Shown: positions 43,903-52,986, counted from the stretch's first letter. The stretch: 59,206 bases of DNA from Fusobacterium sp. (GCF_032477075.1 NZ_JAWDXO010000016.1:1-59206), one strand, 5' to 3'. The notes: generated by a model from the letters alone, not told the origin. Numbers and translations are program-made.

Positions 43903-44679
43903 ATGTTTCAAGATGTAGCAGCGATAAGAGCATTAACATTATCTTTCTTGGCTGGAATGTCAACACTACTTGGGGCTTTTATAATATTTATAACTAATAA
44001 AAAAAGTGAAAAACTGGTAACTGTATCACTTGGATTTGCTGGTGGAGTAATGATAAGTGTATCATTCACTGATCTTATGCCCAATGCTAATATTTTACTA
44101 GCCGCTTATGCTGGAGAAAAAATAGGAGTAGTTTTAGGGGTAGTTTTTCTTCTCATTGGAGTATTATTGGCAGCCCTTTTAGATAAATTTGTTCCCCATG
44201 AAGATGAACCACATGGGGATGGTAAACAACATGAAAATCTATTTAGAGTAGGTTTTGTATCTACTCTTGCTATTGGATTGCATAACTTTCCTGAAGGAAT
44301 AGCGACATTTATGGCTGGTTATGATAATATGACTTTGGGAATTTCTATTGCATTAGCTATAACTATGCACAATATCCCTGAAGGAATATCTGTAGCTATG
44401 CCTATTTATTTTGCTACTGGAAGTAAAATGAAAGCTTTTAAATATACTTTTTTATCAGGAATAGCTGAACCTATTGGAGCTCTTTTAGCTTTCATTATAC
44501 TTAAACCTTATATAAATGATTTAACTCTTGGTATGATTTTTGGAATTATTTCAGGAATAATGCTCTACATAGCCATTGAAGAACTTCTTCCCAGTTCAAG
44601 GCAGTATGGATACACTAAAGAAGCGCTGATAGCAACTTTTGCAGGTATTATATTAATGCCTTTAACACATGTAATATAA
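43903..44679 (+). CDS. zupT: ZIP-family metal transporter (ZupT-like)
   Basis: Inner-membrane importer of zinc and related divalent metals. It has 258 residues and about eight hydrophobic segments. The paired helix motifs HNFPEGIATF and HNIPEGISVAMPIY carry the metal-binding His, Asn and Glu residues of the ZIP pore. A His-rich cytoplasmic loop (VPHEDEPHGDGKQHE) lies between helices 3 and 4, as is usual in the family. AAAGGAAGTG precedes the ATG. The gene ends at a terminator shared with the convergent symporter gene. Confidence 0.94.
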   Translation: MFQDVAAIRALTLSFLAGMSTLLGAFIIFITNKKSEKLVTVSLGFAGGVMISVSFTDLMPNANILLAAYAGEKIGVVLGVVFLLIGVLLAALLDKFVPHEDEPHGDGKQHENLFRVGFVSTLAIGLHNFPEGIATFMAGYDNMTLGISIALAITMHNIPEGISVAMPIYFATGSKMKAFKYTFLSGIAEPIGALLAFIILKPYINDLTLGMIFGIISGIMLYIAIEELLPSSRQYGYTKEALIATFAGIILMPLTHVI

Positions 44680-44684
44680 AAAAT

Positions 44685-44731
44685 GGATGACTTTTTAAGT
44701 AGAAATATAATTCTAACTTTTTAGTCATCCT
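44685..44731. terminator. Bidirectional terminator between zupT and the GltS-type gene
   Basis: GGATGACT (44685-44692) pairs with AGTCATCC (44723-44730), extended inward by TTTTTAAGT/AACTTTTT-type pairing. It is flanked by an A run and a T-rich tract. Confidence 0.8.
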
Positions 44732-44762
44732 TCTTTTTATCTGTTCTTTAAATATTCATCTA

Positions 44763-46160
44763 TTATATTTCTAACTCTGCATCACTAAGCCTTTCTTTAT
44801 GTGGTACATTCCATAATTTCAATACAAATGCTGCTATAAAACTTACTGCTAATGTTATGACCATAACTGTCATGAAAGTATTTACTCTTCCTGTACTTAA
44901 TAAGATTGGTCCTAATAACAGAGTATAATACTCAACAAAATCTATTGGAGAAGTTACAGCTGCATCTTCTAAAGTTTTTGATTTTCCTTCTGGATCACAT
45001 ATTCTTAGTAGAGTCAACCCAATTGCATATACTCCTGTACAATATCCATATACGAATATACAACGCTCAAACCAATATTTATTATTCAAACGAGGTCCAA
45101 TAACATACATACAAAGTAATAAACTTCCTAAAGCCATAGCTGATAAGACTATAATAGGCATTGCAAACTGCATAACTATCTCTATTTTTATCCCTGCTAC
45201 TCCAAAGAATACAAGGAAATCAGTTGCACTTCCACTTATTCTTGAAATAGAACGTTTATCTACATGTTTCCCAATTCCAGAATATTTTAATAATTGTGTC
45301 ATAGCAACTGCTATAAGAAATGCCCATAGATATGTAGGCATTGTAGAAAGATATATCCTTACATACTTTATAGTTGCATAAGCTAATCCAGTTGGAATTA
45401 TTATCATTAAAAAACTCCAAGCTAATGGATCTAAAGCTATTGGACTTACCATTTCTTTTCCCATTTCTGGTTCATTATTTTCTGGCATCCATCCAGTTTT
45501 AAATTGTTCAGGCAAAGCATCAAATCTATTTACAAAACTTGTATATTTCTTATTAGTTGCATTTTTTATCATTATTATTCCACCAATAAGTCCTATAAGA
45601 ACTCCTACAGTAGCAAATGTCATTCCAACATCAGTAGCTCCTGTCCAACCAGTTGCCTCTGTTACTGCTGATCCAAATGCCGCATTAGTTCCATGCCCTC
45701 CAACAAAACCTCCACCAACTAGAATTGTAAACCCTTCTGGCAGTTTCATTATAAATTTATTAATAATATAAACTCCTACACCAATTGGCACTATATACAC
45801 TAATATTGATGCAATAGAACGATAAATATATAAGGCAAGTATTCTTTTTAAACTTTCTCCTTTTGATTCTTTTAACTCTCCAAGTCTTTTTTCTTCTTTA
45901 ACTACAGAAAAGCTTCCATAAGCAATAGCTGAGAATACAATAACCATAAATGCTGATGTATAATTTCCCATATGACTTGAAAAACGGAAAATATTTACCC
46001 CATATGGCCCTAAAGCTAATCCTATAAATCCTGCTATTAAACTTGATGGTATATACAAGTTTTGTAAAAATTTAACTTTACTCCTCAACATATGTCCTAA
46101 AAAAATAAGTACTGCTGCTTTCATTAAATCTAAAAACAACACTTCAATACTAAAATCCAT
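44763..46160 (-). CDS. Sodium:glutamate-symporter (GltS/ESS) family transporter
   Basis: An integral membrane protein of 465 residues with about 12 hydrophobic segments. QNLYIPSSLIAGFIGLALGPYG near the N-terminus and the loop GGGFVGGHGTNAAFGSAVTEATGW match the re-entrant loop region of the ESS family, which imports glutamate with sodium. The substrate of this divergent member is not fixed by sequence. Being next to alanine dehydrogenase, it may take up an amino acid used for energy. TAGGAGGTAATT precedes the ATG. I find no promoter directly in front, so it may be read from the ald promoter past the hairpin at 46208-46257. Confidence 0.82.
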   Translation of the reverse strand: MDFSIEVLFLDLMKAAVLIFLGHMLRSKVKFLQNLYIPSSLIAGFIGLALGPYGVNIFRFSSHMGNYTSAFMVIVFSAIAYGSFSVVKEEKRLGELKESKGESLKRILALYIYRSIASILVYIVPIGVGVYIINKFIMKLPEGFTILVGGGFVGGHGTNAAFGSAVTEATGWTGATDVGMTFATVGVLIGLIGGIIMIKNATNKKYTSFVNRFDALPEQFKTGWMPENNEPEMGKEMVSPIALDPLAWSFLMIIIPTGLAYATIKYVRIYLSTMPTYLWAFLIAVAMTQLLKYSGIGKHVDKRSISRISGSATDFLVFFGVAGIKIEIVMQFAMPIIVLSAMALGSLLLCMYVIGPRLNNKYWFERCIFVYGYCTGVYAIGLTLLRICDPEGKSKTLEDAAVTSPIDFVEYYTLLLGPILLSTGRVNTFMTVMVITLAVSFIAAFVLKLWNVPHKERLSDAELEI

Positions 46161-46201
46161 AATTACCTCCTATAATAAAATTTTCCCCTTTTACTTTTTA
46201 G

Positions 46202-46257
46202 AAAAAAATGGATAAAGTGAAATGCTCTGATCTTAGCTTTTTTCTTACTTTATCCAT
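46202..46257 (-). terminator. Terminator or attenuator between ald and the GltS-type gene
   Basis: ATGGATAAAGT (46208-46218) pairs with ACTTTATCCAT (46247-46257). On the minus strand the stem is followed by a T run (46207-46202). It would end most ald transcripts and leave read-through for the symporter. Confidence 0.8.
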
Positions 46258-46295
46258 CCTTCTAAAGTACAATCTATGTTTGGATATATGATTGG

Positions 46296-47462
46296 CTATT
46301 TTTTACAAGTTGTAGGTTTTGATGAAGTACTTGTAGCTTTAGGTGCTATATCATAAGTTCCTTCTTCTAATCCTAACATCTCTTCTGGAGTTACCCATTC
46401 TCTTCCTTGAATAGCTGATGTTTCTTCATGTGTAAGTATTCCCATATATGAAGTCATACTTCTTCTAAGATATCCATTAAGTCTGCATGCTTCTTTTACA
46501 CCATTTTGAACTATTGATTTAAAATGTTCTATAACACTTGCTGCATAAGCTATAGATGTAGTTTTTGAAGCTGCTCCTGGTATATTATCCACTCCATAGT
46601 GTACTATTCCATCTACAACAAATGTTGGATTTTCATGAGTAGTATGATGATAAGTTTCAATAGCTCCTCCTACATCAGCACTTACATCCACTATTACTGA
46701 ACCTTTTTTCATCATAGAAAGCATTTCTCTAGTTACTAAATGATCTTTTCTATGTTTAGGCCATTTTACACAGTTTATTATTATATCTAGATTAGGCATT
46801 AAAGATTTTATATTTGCTGAGTTAGATATCATTGTATTGATTCCAGGATATTTTTCTATTAAATCTCTCAATATTTTTACATTTATATCCATAACTGTTA
46901 TGTTAGCTCCCAGTCCATAAGCTAATTGCAATGCTCCTGTTCCTGCAAGTCCAGCTCCTATAATAAGGATATTTGCTGCTGGTGCTCCTCCTGCTCCACA
47001 TATTAATTGTCCAGATCCACCATTAGTTCTTAACAGATGTTCAGCACCTTTTAAAAGTCCTAATTTTCCAGCTATTTCACAGTTAGGTGATCCATATCTG
47101 TGAGTATCTTCTGCTGTAAAAGCTATAACTTTTGATTTTAATAAAACGTCTACTTCATCTTTTGAAGCTGCTGGGTGAAGACAAGTAAATATTATCTGTC
47201 CTTCTCTTAAAAGATCAAATTCACATTCCTCTAACTCTTTTACTTTTGTAACAAAGTCACAAGTTGCATAAATCTCTTTCATATCTTTTGCTATTTTTGC
47301 TCCTGCTTTTGCATAATCTGCATCTTCAAAACTTGCACCAGCGCCAGCACCAGTTTCTACATATACTTCTGCTCCTAGAGAAATTAGTTCAGCTGCCTCA
47401 TTAGGTGTCATTATTGTTCTAAACTCTCCATCTTTAATATCTTTTAATAATCCTACTTTCAT
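46296..47462 (-). CDS. ald: Alanine dehydrogenase
   Basis: NAD-dependent interconversion of L-alanine with pyruvate and ammonium. It has 388 residues in the AlaDH/PNT fold. The N-terminal catalytic domain has MKVGLLKDIKDGEFRTIMTP, DFVTKVKE with the substrate Lys, and FTCLHPAAS with the catalytic His. The NAD domain has ILIIGAGLAGTGALQLAYGLGANITVMD, and VDVSADVGGAIETYHHTTH follows. The C-terminus has a short Lys/Thr/Ser-rich tail (about 12 residues, ending KPTTCKK) beyond the usual end. AAGGAGG lies upstream. It is preceded by a clear sigma-54 promoter at 47507-47522. Confidence 0.92.
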   Translation of the reverse strand: MKVGLLKDIKDGEFRTIMTPNEAAELISLGAEVYVETGAGAGASFEDADYAKAGAKIAKDMKEIYATCDFVTKVKELEECEFDLLREGQIIFTCLHPAASKDEVDVLLKSKVIAFTAEDTHRYGSPNCEIAGKLGLLKGAEHLLRTNGGSGQLICGAGGAPAANILIIGAGLAGTGALQLAYGLGANITVMDINVKILRDLIEKYPGINTMISNSANIKSLMPNLDIIINCVKWPKHRKDHLVTREMLSMMKKGSVIVDVSADVGGAIETYHHTTHENPTFVVDGIVHYGVDNIPGAASKTTSIAYAASVIEHFKSIVQNGVKEACRLNGYLRRSMTSYMGILTHEETSAIQGREWVTPEEMLGLEEGTYDIAPKATSTSSKPTTCKK

Positions 47463-47506
47463 TTTATCCTCCTTGGTATATTGCTTTATTTATGCCTTAA
47501 TATAAA

Positions 47507-47522
47507 GCAATAACTATGCCAA
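47507..47522 (-). promoter_or_regulatory. Sigma-54 promoter of ald
   Basis: The minus strand reads TTGGCATAGTTATTGC, with GG and GC separated by exactly 10 bases, matching the -24/-12 consensus TGGCAC-N5-TTGC. Transcription would start near 47496, some 34 bases before the ald ATG. Confidence 0.82.
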
Positions 47523-47653
47523 TAAATAATATTTTTTTTGTGGCCCAAAAGAGATAAAATATGTCATTATTTTAAAAAATTTTTTAAAATTTTAATTTTT
47601 TGTATTATTTTTATGATGAAATTTCTGATTTAATTCATTATAAATTATATATA

Positions 47654-47671
47654 TTGCTCATATTTGGGCAA
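47654..47671. promoter_or_regulatory. Upstream activator site 1 for ald
   Basis: TTGCTCATATTTGGGCAA, an 18-base inverted repeat (outer TTGC/GCAA arms), centred about 165 bases upstream of the predicted start point. Candidate binding site for the sigma-54 activator encoded at 48091-49485. Confidence 0.6.
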
Positions 47672-47693
47672 TTTAATGCCAGTTTTTGATTTT

Positions 47694-47711
47694 CTAATCA
47701 TATTTGAGCAA
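47694..47711. promoter_or_regulatory. Upstream activator site 2 for ald
   Basis: CTAATCATATTTGAGCAA matches site 1 at 14 of 18 positions and lies 40 bases away, close to four helical turns, so both could be bound on one DNA face. Confidence 0.55.
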
Positions 47712-47719
47712 AAAAGAAA

Positions 47720-47752
47720 AGCCCAGAAATTTAATTGCAAAATTTCCAGGCT
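47720..47752 (-). terminator. Rho-independent terminator after the DUF6506-like gene
   Basis: AGCC...GGCT arms with AGAAATTT/AAATTTCC inside form a stem of about 12 pairs. On the minus strand it is followed by TTTTCTTTTTT. Confidence 0.8.
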
Positions 47753-47778
47753 GAATAATTTTTTATTCGTATTTTATT

Positions 47779-48078
47779 TTAATTGCCAAAAAACTTCTTA
47801 AATAAAGGATCTAAAGATGGATCATGTACAATATAACCAACTGCTACCTTATTATCTGTCATCTTAACTATTTCATCTGCTTTTTCTTTTCCAAAAGCAC
47901 CACATAATTCTATTGCTCCAACTCCTTCTTCCATTAAATATTTTATTTTATCTTTCATTTCATCAAAGTTCTTCACAGTACAAATATAAGTTACCTGATT
48001 TTCAGTTTCAAATACAGCCTTGTGCTCTTCTGGAGTATAATGATTTCCCATAAGTATAAATGCAAATTTCTTTTTCAA
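47779..48078 (-). CDS. Small DUF6506-like protein of unknown function
   Basis: A soluble protein of 99 residues with the pattern KKFAFILMGNHYTPEEHKAVFETENQ, then GVGAIELCGAFGKEKADEIVK and VAVGYIVHDPSLD. It fits, from memory, the DUF6506 family. The beta-alpha alternation with a conserved ELCGAFG loop suggests a small ferredoxin-like or Rossmann-like domain. The function is not known. The ATG at 48087 abuts the ribosome site AGGAG, so I prefer the TTG at 48078, nine bases from it. It follows the sigma-54 activator gene directly and is probably co-transcribed with it, which hints at a role in the same amino-acid response. Confidence 0.7.
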   Translation of the reverse strand: MKKKFAFILMGNHYTPEEHKAVFETENQVTYICTVKNFDEMKDKIKYLMEEGVGAIELCGAFGKEKADEIVKMTDNKVAVGYIVHDPSLDPLFKKFFGN

Positions 48079-48090
48079 TATTCTCATCTC

Positions 48091-49485
48091 CTATAATTCA
48101 TATTGTTTTATTTTTCTTTGTAAAGTTTGTCTCGGTATTTTCAGTATCAATGAAGCTTTTGTTATATTATGTGCAGATATTTCCAAAACCTTTTCTATCA
48201 TACTTTTTTCATACTCCTCTACCATTGTTTTTAAATCTTTAACAGGAAGCTCTGTTTTTTGTTTTTTCTTTCCTGTTATTTCTATCCACTTTCTTTCTAA
48301 ATCTGAAAATTCAAGTTTCTCTTCATCTGGTCTTATAACACTCATACCAAAAGCTACTATATGTTCTATTTCTCTTACATTACCTGGCCAATCATATGTT
48401 TGAAATGTCTGACATATATCACTTGAAATATATCTGACATTCTTCTCAAGAAGTTCATTGTACTTAGCAACAAAATAATTTACAAGAACAGATATATCAT
48501 CTTTTCTTTCTCTCAATGGAGGAATAGTTATATTTAAAACACTAAGCCTATAGTAAAGGTCCATTCTCAATTCTTTGTCTTCTATAGCTTTCATAGGATC
48601 TTTATTCAATGCAGCAATTATTTTAACATTGATATCTATTACATCCTTTGCTCCTATTCTTCTGATTTTATTCTCCTGCAGTGCTCTCAATAATTTAGAT
48701 TGCAGGTTCATTGGCATAGAATTGATTTCATCTAAGAAAATAGTTCCTCCATCTGCTGTCTCCAACAATCCTGGACTATCTACTGCCCCTGTAAAAGCAC
48801 CTTTTGATGTTCCAAAAAATATACTTTCAAGAAGATTTTCAGGTATAGCTGCACAGTTTTGAGCTATAAAAGGTCTATCTTTTCTTTTACTTTCATTATG
48901 TATAGCCTGAGCAAAAAGTTCTTTCCCAGTTCCTGTTTCTCCATAAATCATTACTGGAAGATATGAATCAGATATGGTTTTTATGAATTCTTTTAACTGC
49001 TTCATTTCAAAATTATTAGTAATAATATTATTGAGAGTGTATTTTGCACCATTTTTATTTAAAGAAAGATTTTTTAAATTTATTTTTTTTAATTCATCTA
49101 AACTTATCTCAGTATCTTTTTCAAATTTTTTAGAATCACTCATTTCTTCTGAAGATAAATCAATGGCTCCTACTATCCTTCCTCCTGATTTTATAGGTAT
49201 TGACAATGAAGAGATTAATATCTCCTTATGATTTTTGGGTTTTAATTTTTGATTTTTAACATATATAGGCATTTCTAATTCCATAGCTCTATACATACTA
49301 CTTTTATTTCCAGAAAGATTTTCATATATCTCATAGAAATTCTTGCCTATTATCTCATAACCTACATTATTACTGTTAAGTTTACTATTAAACTTAACAG
49401 TAAATAATATTTCTCCCTTTGTATCAATAATTGTTATTCCATCAATATAACCTTTTTCCCCAAAAAGATTTTTTATAAGTTCCAT
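48091..49485 (-). CDS. Sigma-54-dependent transcriptional activator (RocR-like)
   Basis: Enhancer-binding protein of 464 residues. The N-terminal 120 residues form a PAS-like sensory domain (IDGITIIDTKGEILFTV ... GAIDLSSEE). The AAA+ domain has Walker A GETGTGKE (182-189), the sigma-54 contact loop GAFTGA (229-234) and Walker B TIFLDE (248-253). The C-terminal Fis-type helix-turn-helix (about 430-464) has NITKASLILKIPRQTLQRKI. The closest known type is RocR, which controls amino-acid catabolism. The sigma-54 promoter of ald downstream makes it the likely activator of ald and perhaps the symporter. Its sensed ligand is unknown. AAGGAGCAGCC precedes the ATG. Confidence 0.93.
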   Translation of the reverse strand: MELIKNLFGEKGYIDGITIIDTKGEILFTVKFNSKLNSNNVGYEIIGKNFYEIYENLSGNKSSMYRAMELEMPIYVKNQKLKPKNHKEILISSLSIPIKSGGRIVGAIDLSSEEMSDSKKFEKDTEISLDELKKINLKNLSLNKNGAKYTLNNIITNNFEMKQLKEFIKTISDSYLPVMIYGETGTGKELFAQAIHNESKRKDRPFIAQNCAAIPENLLESIFFGTSKGAFTGAVDSPGLLETADGGTIFLDEINSMPMNLQSKLLRALQENKIRRIGAKDVIDINVKIIAALNKDPMKAIEDKELRMDLYYRLSVLNITIPPLRERKDDISVLVNYFVAKYNELLEKNVRYISSDICQTFQTYDWPGNVREIEHIVAFGMSVIRPDEEKLEFSDLERKWIEITGKKKQKTELPVKDLKTMVEEYEKSMIEKVLEISAHNITKASLILKIPRQTLQRKIKQYEL

Positions 49486-49673
49486 GGCTGCTCCTTAGTT
49501 TCTCCCCCAGTTATTTTATTATTATCTATTACTATAATAGCATATTTTATTATATTTTTAAAACAATTTAGTATGATGATAACCATAATTTTCATTTTAT
49601 TTACAGTGTATAATATACTCTCTTAAATTTTAAAATTAAAAGCTCTTATTTAATCAAGACTGAAATGTATTTA

Positions 49674-49702
49674 TTTACGTTTTTCAAAATTTAGTATATA
49701 AT
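49674..49702 (+). promoter_or_regulatory. Promoter of ade
   Basis: TTTACG (49674-49679), a 17-base spacer and a perfect TATAAT (49697-49702), about 40 bases before the ade leader ends. I looked for a purine riboswitch in 49486-49748 and saw none. Confidence 0.6.
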
Positions 49703-49748
49703 ATAGTATATTTTTAAAAATGATATAATTTCATCAGAGGAGGAATAA

Positions 49749-51503
49749 ATGAATAAAATAGATAGAAGAAAACTTATAGAAACTGCTCTTGGAAAAAGAG
49801 AGGCTACTTTAAAGTTAGAGAATGCTAATCTTGTAAATGTTTTTTCTGGAGAAATCTATATGGCTAATCTATATCTATACAATGAATATATTGCAGATGT
49901 AGTAGAAATTGAAAATGATAAAAATAAAAAAGCTGAAAAAATTGTAGATTTAAAAGGACAATTTCTTGCTCCTGGATTTATTGACTCACATCTTCATATA
50001 GAAAGCAGTCATTTAACTCCATATCACTTTGCTGAAGCTGTTATTCCAAAAGGAACTACTACCATAATAGCAGACCCACATGAGATAGGAAATGCTTTGG
50101 GAGAAGAGGGTATTGATTATATGCTTGAAGCTTCTGAAAATCTTCCTATGAACCAATATTTTCTTATTCCTTCATGTGTTCCATCAGTAGTGGGACTTGA
50201 AACTACTGGAGTTGAACTTACAGCTGATATGATAGACAGAATGTTGGATAAAGACAGAGTTTTAGGATTGGGAGAAGTAATGGACTATGTTGGTGTCATC
50301 AATTCTGACAAGAGAATGGAAGATATAATAGATGCTGCATATCAAAAAAATAAATTTCTTCAAGGTCATGCTCCCGAAGTGATTGGTGAAGATCTTTCTG
50401 CTTATCTATGTGGTGGTCCTGTATCATGTCATGAAGTAAGAAATGGAATCCATGCAAAAGAAAAAATAAGAAAAGGAATGATTGTAGATGCTAGAGAAAG
50501 CTCTATGTCTAAGAATATCACTTCTATTGTTGAAAATATAAAAGATCTTAAATCTCCTAGAAATTTAACTTTATGTACAGATGATAGAGAACCTAAAGAT
50601 ATTCTTGAGAAGGGTCATATAAATGATTGTGTAAGAGTTGCTATAAAAGCTGGTCTTGATCCAATAGAGGCAATAAGAGCAGTCACTTTAAATACTGCTC
50701 AAGCTTATCATTTAGAAAAGTTAGGAGCCATAGCACCAGGATATTTTGCTGATATGGTAGTTTTTGATAATCTTAAAGATATCAATGTCAAATCTGTATA
50801 TTATAAAGGTAAATTAGTTGCTGAAAATGATCAAATGACTTTTGAAATTAAAAAACCTATTATTGAAATAGAAAATAGAAATACTGTAACTATAAAGGAT
50901 TTTTCTGTAGAAGATTTTAAAATAAAAGTCCCTGTAGAAAATGGAAAAATTAAAATTACTGGTATGGAATATACAGACAGAGTAAGAAGTATTACTAGAA
51001 AAAAAGTATTTGAAGTTCCTGTAAAAGATGGATACATTGATCTTAACAGAACTGAACTAAACTTTGTTGCTATTGCCAACAGATACCATAATGATAATAT
51101 AGCTTTAGCTGTAGTTGAAAATTTCTATATGGCAAAGGGAGCTGTAGGAACTACTTACTCTCATGATTCTCATAATATTACTATAATATATAATGACCCT
51201 CAGGATGCTGTCATTATCTCTAAAAGAATAGCTGAAATAGGTGGAGGAGTTGTTGTAGCTGAAAATGGAAAGATAGTAGATGAACTTCCATTTCCAATAG
51301 CTGGTATGCTTTCTCAAAACTCTGCTAAAGATGTCAGTTTAGATATTCAAAGAATGAATGCTCTTCTTAGAACTTATGGTATAGAAACTGACAGTCCAAT
51401 AACTAGACCTAGTACTCTGGCCCTTATTGTTATTCCAGAGGTAAAGATGAGTGATCTTGGACTTATAGATGTAGTCAATCAAAAAGTTATTAAGCAATTT
51501 TAA
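49749..51503 (+). CDS. ade: Adenine deaminase
   Basis: Metal-dependent deamination of adenine to hypoxanthine and ammonium, in purine salvage or use of purines as nitrogen source. The 584 residues are normal for this amidohydrolase family (not the adenosine-deaminase-like type). The metal site reads GFIDSHLHIESSHLTP, then KGTTTIIADPHEIGNALG, GLGEVMDYVGV, QGHAPEVIGEDLSAYLCGG and the Asp in TLCTDDREPKD. A C-terminal domain contains GAVGTTYSHDSHNI. AGAGGAGGAATAA precedes the ATG. The purine permease gene follows after 34 bases, a common pairing. Confidence 0.97.
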   Translation: MNKIDRRKLIETALGKREATLKLENANLVNVFSGEIYMANLYLYNEYIADVVEIENDKNKKAEKIVDLKGQFLAPGFIDSHLHIESSHLTPYHFAEAVIPKGTTTIIADPHEIGNALGEEGIDYMLEASENLPMNQYFLIPSCVPSVVGLETTGVELTADMIDRMLDKDRVLGLGEVMDYVGVINSDKRMEDIIDAAYQKNKFLQGHAPEVIGEDLSAYLCGGPVSCHEVRNGIHAKEKIRKGMIVDARESSMSKNITSIVENIKDLKSPRNLTLCTDDREPKDILEKGHINDCVRVAIKAGLDPIEAIRAVTLNTAQAYHLEKLGAIAPGYFADMVVFDNLKDINVKSVYYKGKLVAENDQMTFEIKKPIIEIENRNTVTIKDFSVEDFKIKVPVENGKIKITGMEYTDRVRSITRKKVFEVPVKDGYIDLNRTELNFVAIANRYHNDNIALAVVENFYMAKGAVGTTYSHDSHNITIIYNDPQDAVIISKRIAEIGGGVVVAENGKIVDELPFPIAGMLSQNSAKDVSLDIQRMNALLRTYGIETDSPITRPSTLALIVIPEVKMSDLGLIDVVNQKVIKQF

Positions 51504-51537
51504 ATAATATTTTTTAACGAGGGGGAAAAACAAAAAA

Positions 51538-52845
51538 ATGAACAGTGAAAATCAAGGTTTCTTGGATAATTTCTTCAAAATAACAGAAAGAGGAAGCAAT
51601 ATCAAAGTTGAAATGGGAGCTGGATTGGCTACTTTTATGACTATGTCATATATCTTAATAGTTCATCCATTGATTATGAAAGGGGCAGGTATGCCTGCTA
51701 ACCAAGTCTTTACAGTAACTGCTATTACATCTTGTATCTTTACACTTCTTATGGGACTTTATGCTAAACTTCCTTTTGCTCTTGCACCAGCTATGGGAAG
51801 TAATGCTTTCCTTGCTATGACATTAGTTGGAAGTGGTGCTGTAACATGGCAGCAAGGTCTTGCTATGAACTTTGTATCTGGAATAATCTTCCTTCTTATG
51901 TCTATATTTGGTTTTAGAGAAGTTATTGTAAAATTTCTTCCTAAAAGTTTAAAGTTAGGTATAGGAGCAGCAGTTGGAATTTTTCTTATTGAGTTAGGTT
52001 TTAAAAATGGCGGACTTATGAAAGCTGTAAATGGTTCTGTATCAATTGGTGATTTAAGTAATCCAGCAGCTATGACTGCACTTTTTGGTATTTTTATTAC
52101 AGCTATACTTGCTGCTAGAAAAGTAAAATGTGATATGCTTCTTGGAATAGTTTCTGCAACTCTTATAGGAATTCCTTTAGGGGTTACAAAAATACCTGCC
52201 AGCTTTATAGCTATGCCTAGTACTATCAGTGATATCGCCTTAAAACTAGATTTTTCAAATATATTAAGCATAAAAGTACTCCCTATACTTTTTGTATTCT
52301 TTGTTGGAGATTTTTTCTCAACATTAGGAACGTTACTGGGGGTTTCTGAAAAAGCTGGTCTTTTAGATAAAAATGGAGATCTTCCTGATATTCAAAAACC
52401 TTTTCTGGTAGATGCTCTTGGTACAGTAGTTGGTGCTGCTATGGGAACTACTACTATTACTACATTTGTTGAATCTGCTGCTGGGGTTGGTGCTGGTGGA
52501 AGAACAGGACTTACTGCAGTTTCTACTGGAATCTTATTCTTCTTTAGTTTATTTTTGAGCCCATTAGCTCTTATGGTACCTGCTGCTGCAACTGCTCCAG
52601 CTCTTATCATAATGGGAATTCTTATGCTTGGTGGAATGAGAAATATTGAATATGACAACTTCACTGAATCATTTCCTGTATTTTTTATGATTATCTGTAC
52701 AGCATTTACTAACAGTATTTCTAATGGAGTTGGTGCTGGAATAATTTCTTATGCTGTAGTTAAAATCGGTGCTGGAAAAGCTAAAGAAGTAAGTATTGGA
52801 CTATATGTTCTTGCTGCTATTATGGTATTTTACTTTATAAAATAA
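51538..52845 (+). CDS. Adenine/hypoxanthine/guanine permease, NCS2 AzgA-like family
   Basis: A proton-coupled purine importer of 435 residues with 12-14 membrane segments. The N-terminal GAGLATFMTMSYILIVHPLIM, LPFALAPAMGSNAFLAMTLV and the two half-helix motifs around LGIGAAVGIFLIELGFKNGG and GTVVGAAMGTTTITTFVESAAGVGAGGRTGLT are typical of the AzgA/PbuG branch. Co-transcription with ade suggests adenine import followed by deamination, though the family often also takes hypoxanthine and guanine. GAGGGGGA precedes the ATG. A strong terminator follows the stop. Confidence 0.94.
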   Translation: MNSENQGFLDNFFKITERGSNIKVEMGAGLATFMTMSYILIVHPLIMKGAGMPANQVFTVTAITSCIFTLLMGLYAKLPFALAPAMGSNAFLAMTLVGSGAVTWQQGLAMNFVSGIIFLLMSIFGFREVIVKFLPKSLKLGIGAAVGIFLIELGFKNGGLMKAVNGSVSIGDLSNPAAMTALFGIFITAILAARKVKCDMLLGIVSATLIGIPLGVTKIPASFIAMPSTISDIALKLDFSNILSIKVLPILFVFFVGDFFSTLGTLLGVSEKAGLLDKNGDLPDIQKPFLVDALGTVVGAAMGTTTITTFVESAAGVGAGGRTGLTAVSTGILFFFSLFLSPLALMVPAAATAPALIIMGILMLGGMRNIEYDNFTESFPVFFMIICTAFTNSISNGVGAGIISYAVVKIGAGKAKEVSIGLYVLAAIMVFYFIK

Positions 52846-52874
52846 AATATCTTATTTCATATTATATAGTAATT

Positions 52875-52927
52875 AAAGTTTTAGAAATTAATAGATTTTT
52901 CTATTAAAAATTTCTAAAACTTTTTTT
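52875..52927 (+). terminator. Rho-independent terminator after the purine permease gene
   Basis: AAAGTTTTAGAAAT (52875-52888) pairs with ATTTCTAAAACTTT (52910-52923), followed by T residues. Confidence 0.88.
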
Positions 52928-52950
52928 ATTATATTTTAATTTCATATACA

Positions 52951-52980
52951 AAAAAGCTGGCTTTAATTAGCCAGCTTTTA
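52951..52980 (-). terminator. Rho-independent terminator of the cob-ankyrin operon
   Basis: AAAAGCTGGCT (52952-52962) pairs with AGCCAGCTTTT (52969-52979) around TTAATT. On the minus strand it is followed by a T run. It lies just beyond the ankyrin gene. Confidence 0.9.
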
Positions 52981-52986
52981 TAAATT

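Larger units (their letters stand above)
47463..47778. other. Regulatory gap upstream of ald
   Basis: This 316-base stretch holds no gene. It contains the sigma-54 promoter, two tandem activator-type sites and the terminator of the DUF6506-like gene, each listed separately. Confidence 0.8.

Noticed and set aside
49486..49748. Possible purine riboswitch ahead of ade
   Set aside because: No three-way-junction pattern with the expected conserved loop sequences could be found; only a sigma-70-like promoter is seen.
51759..52271. Long 170-codon minus-strand open frame inside the purine permease gene
   Set aside because: It mirrors the plus-strand NCS2 gene; its composition is that of a reversed membrane protein and no start signal is seen.
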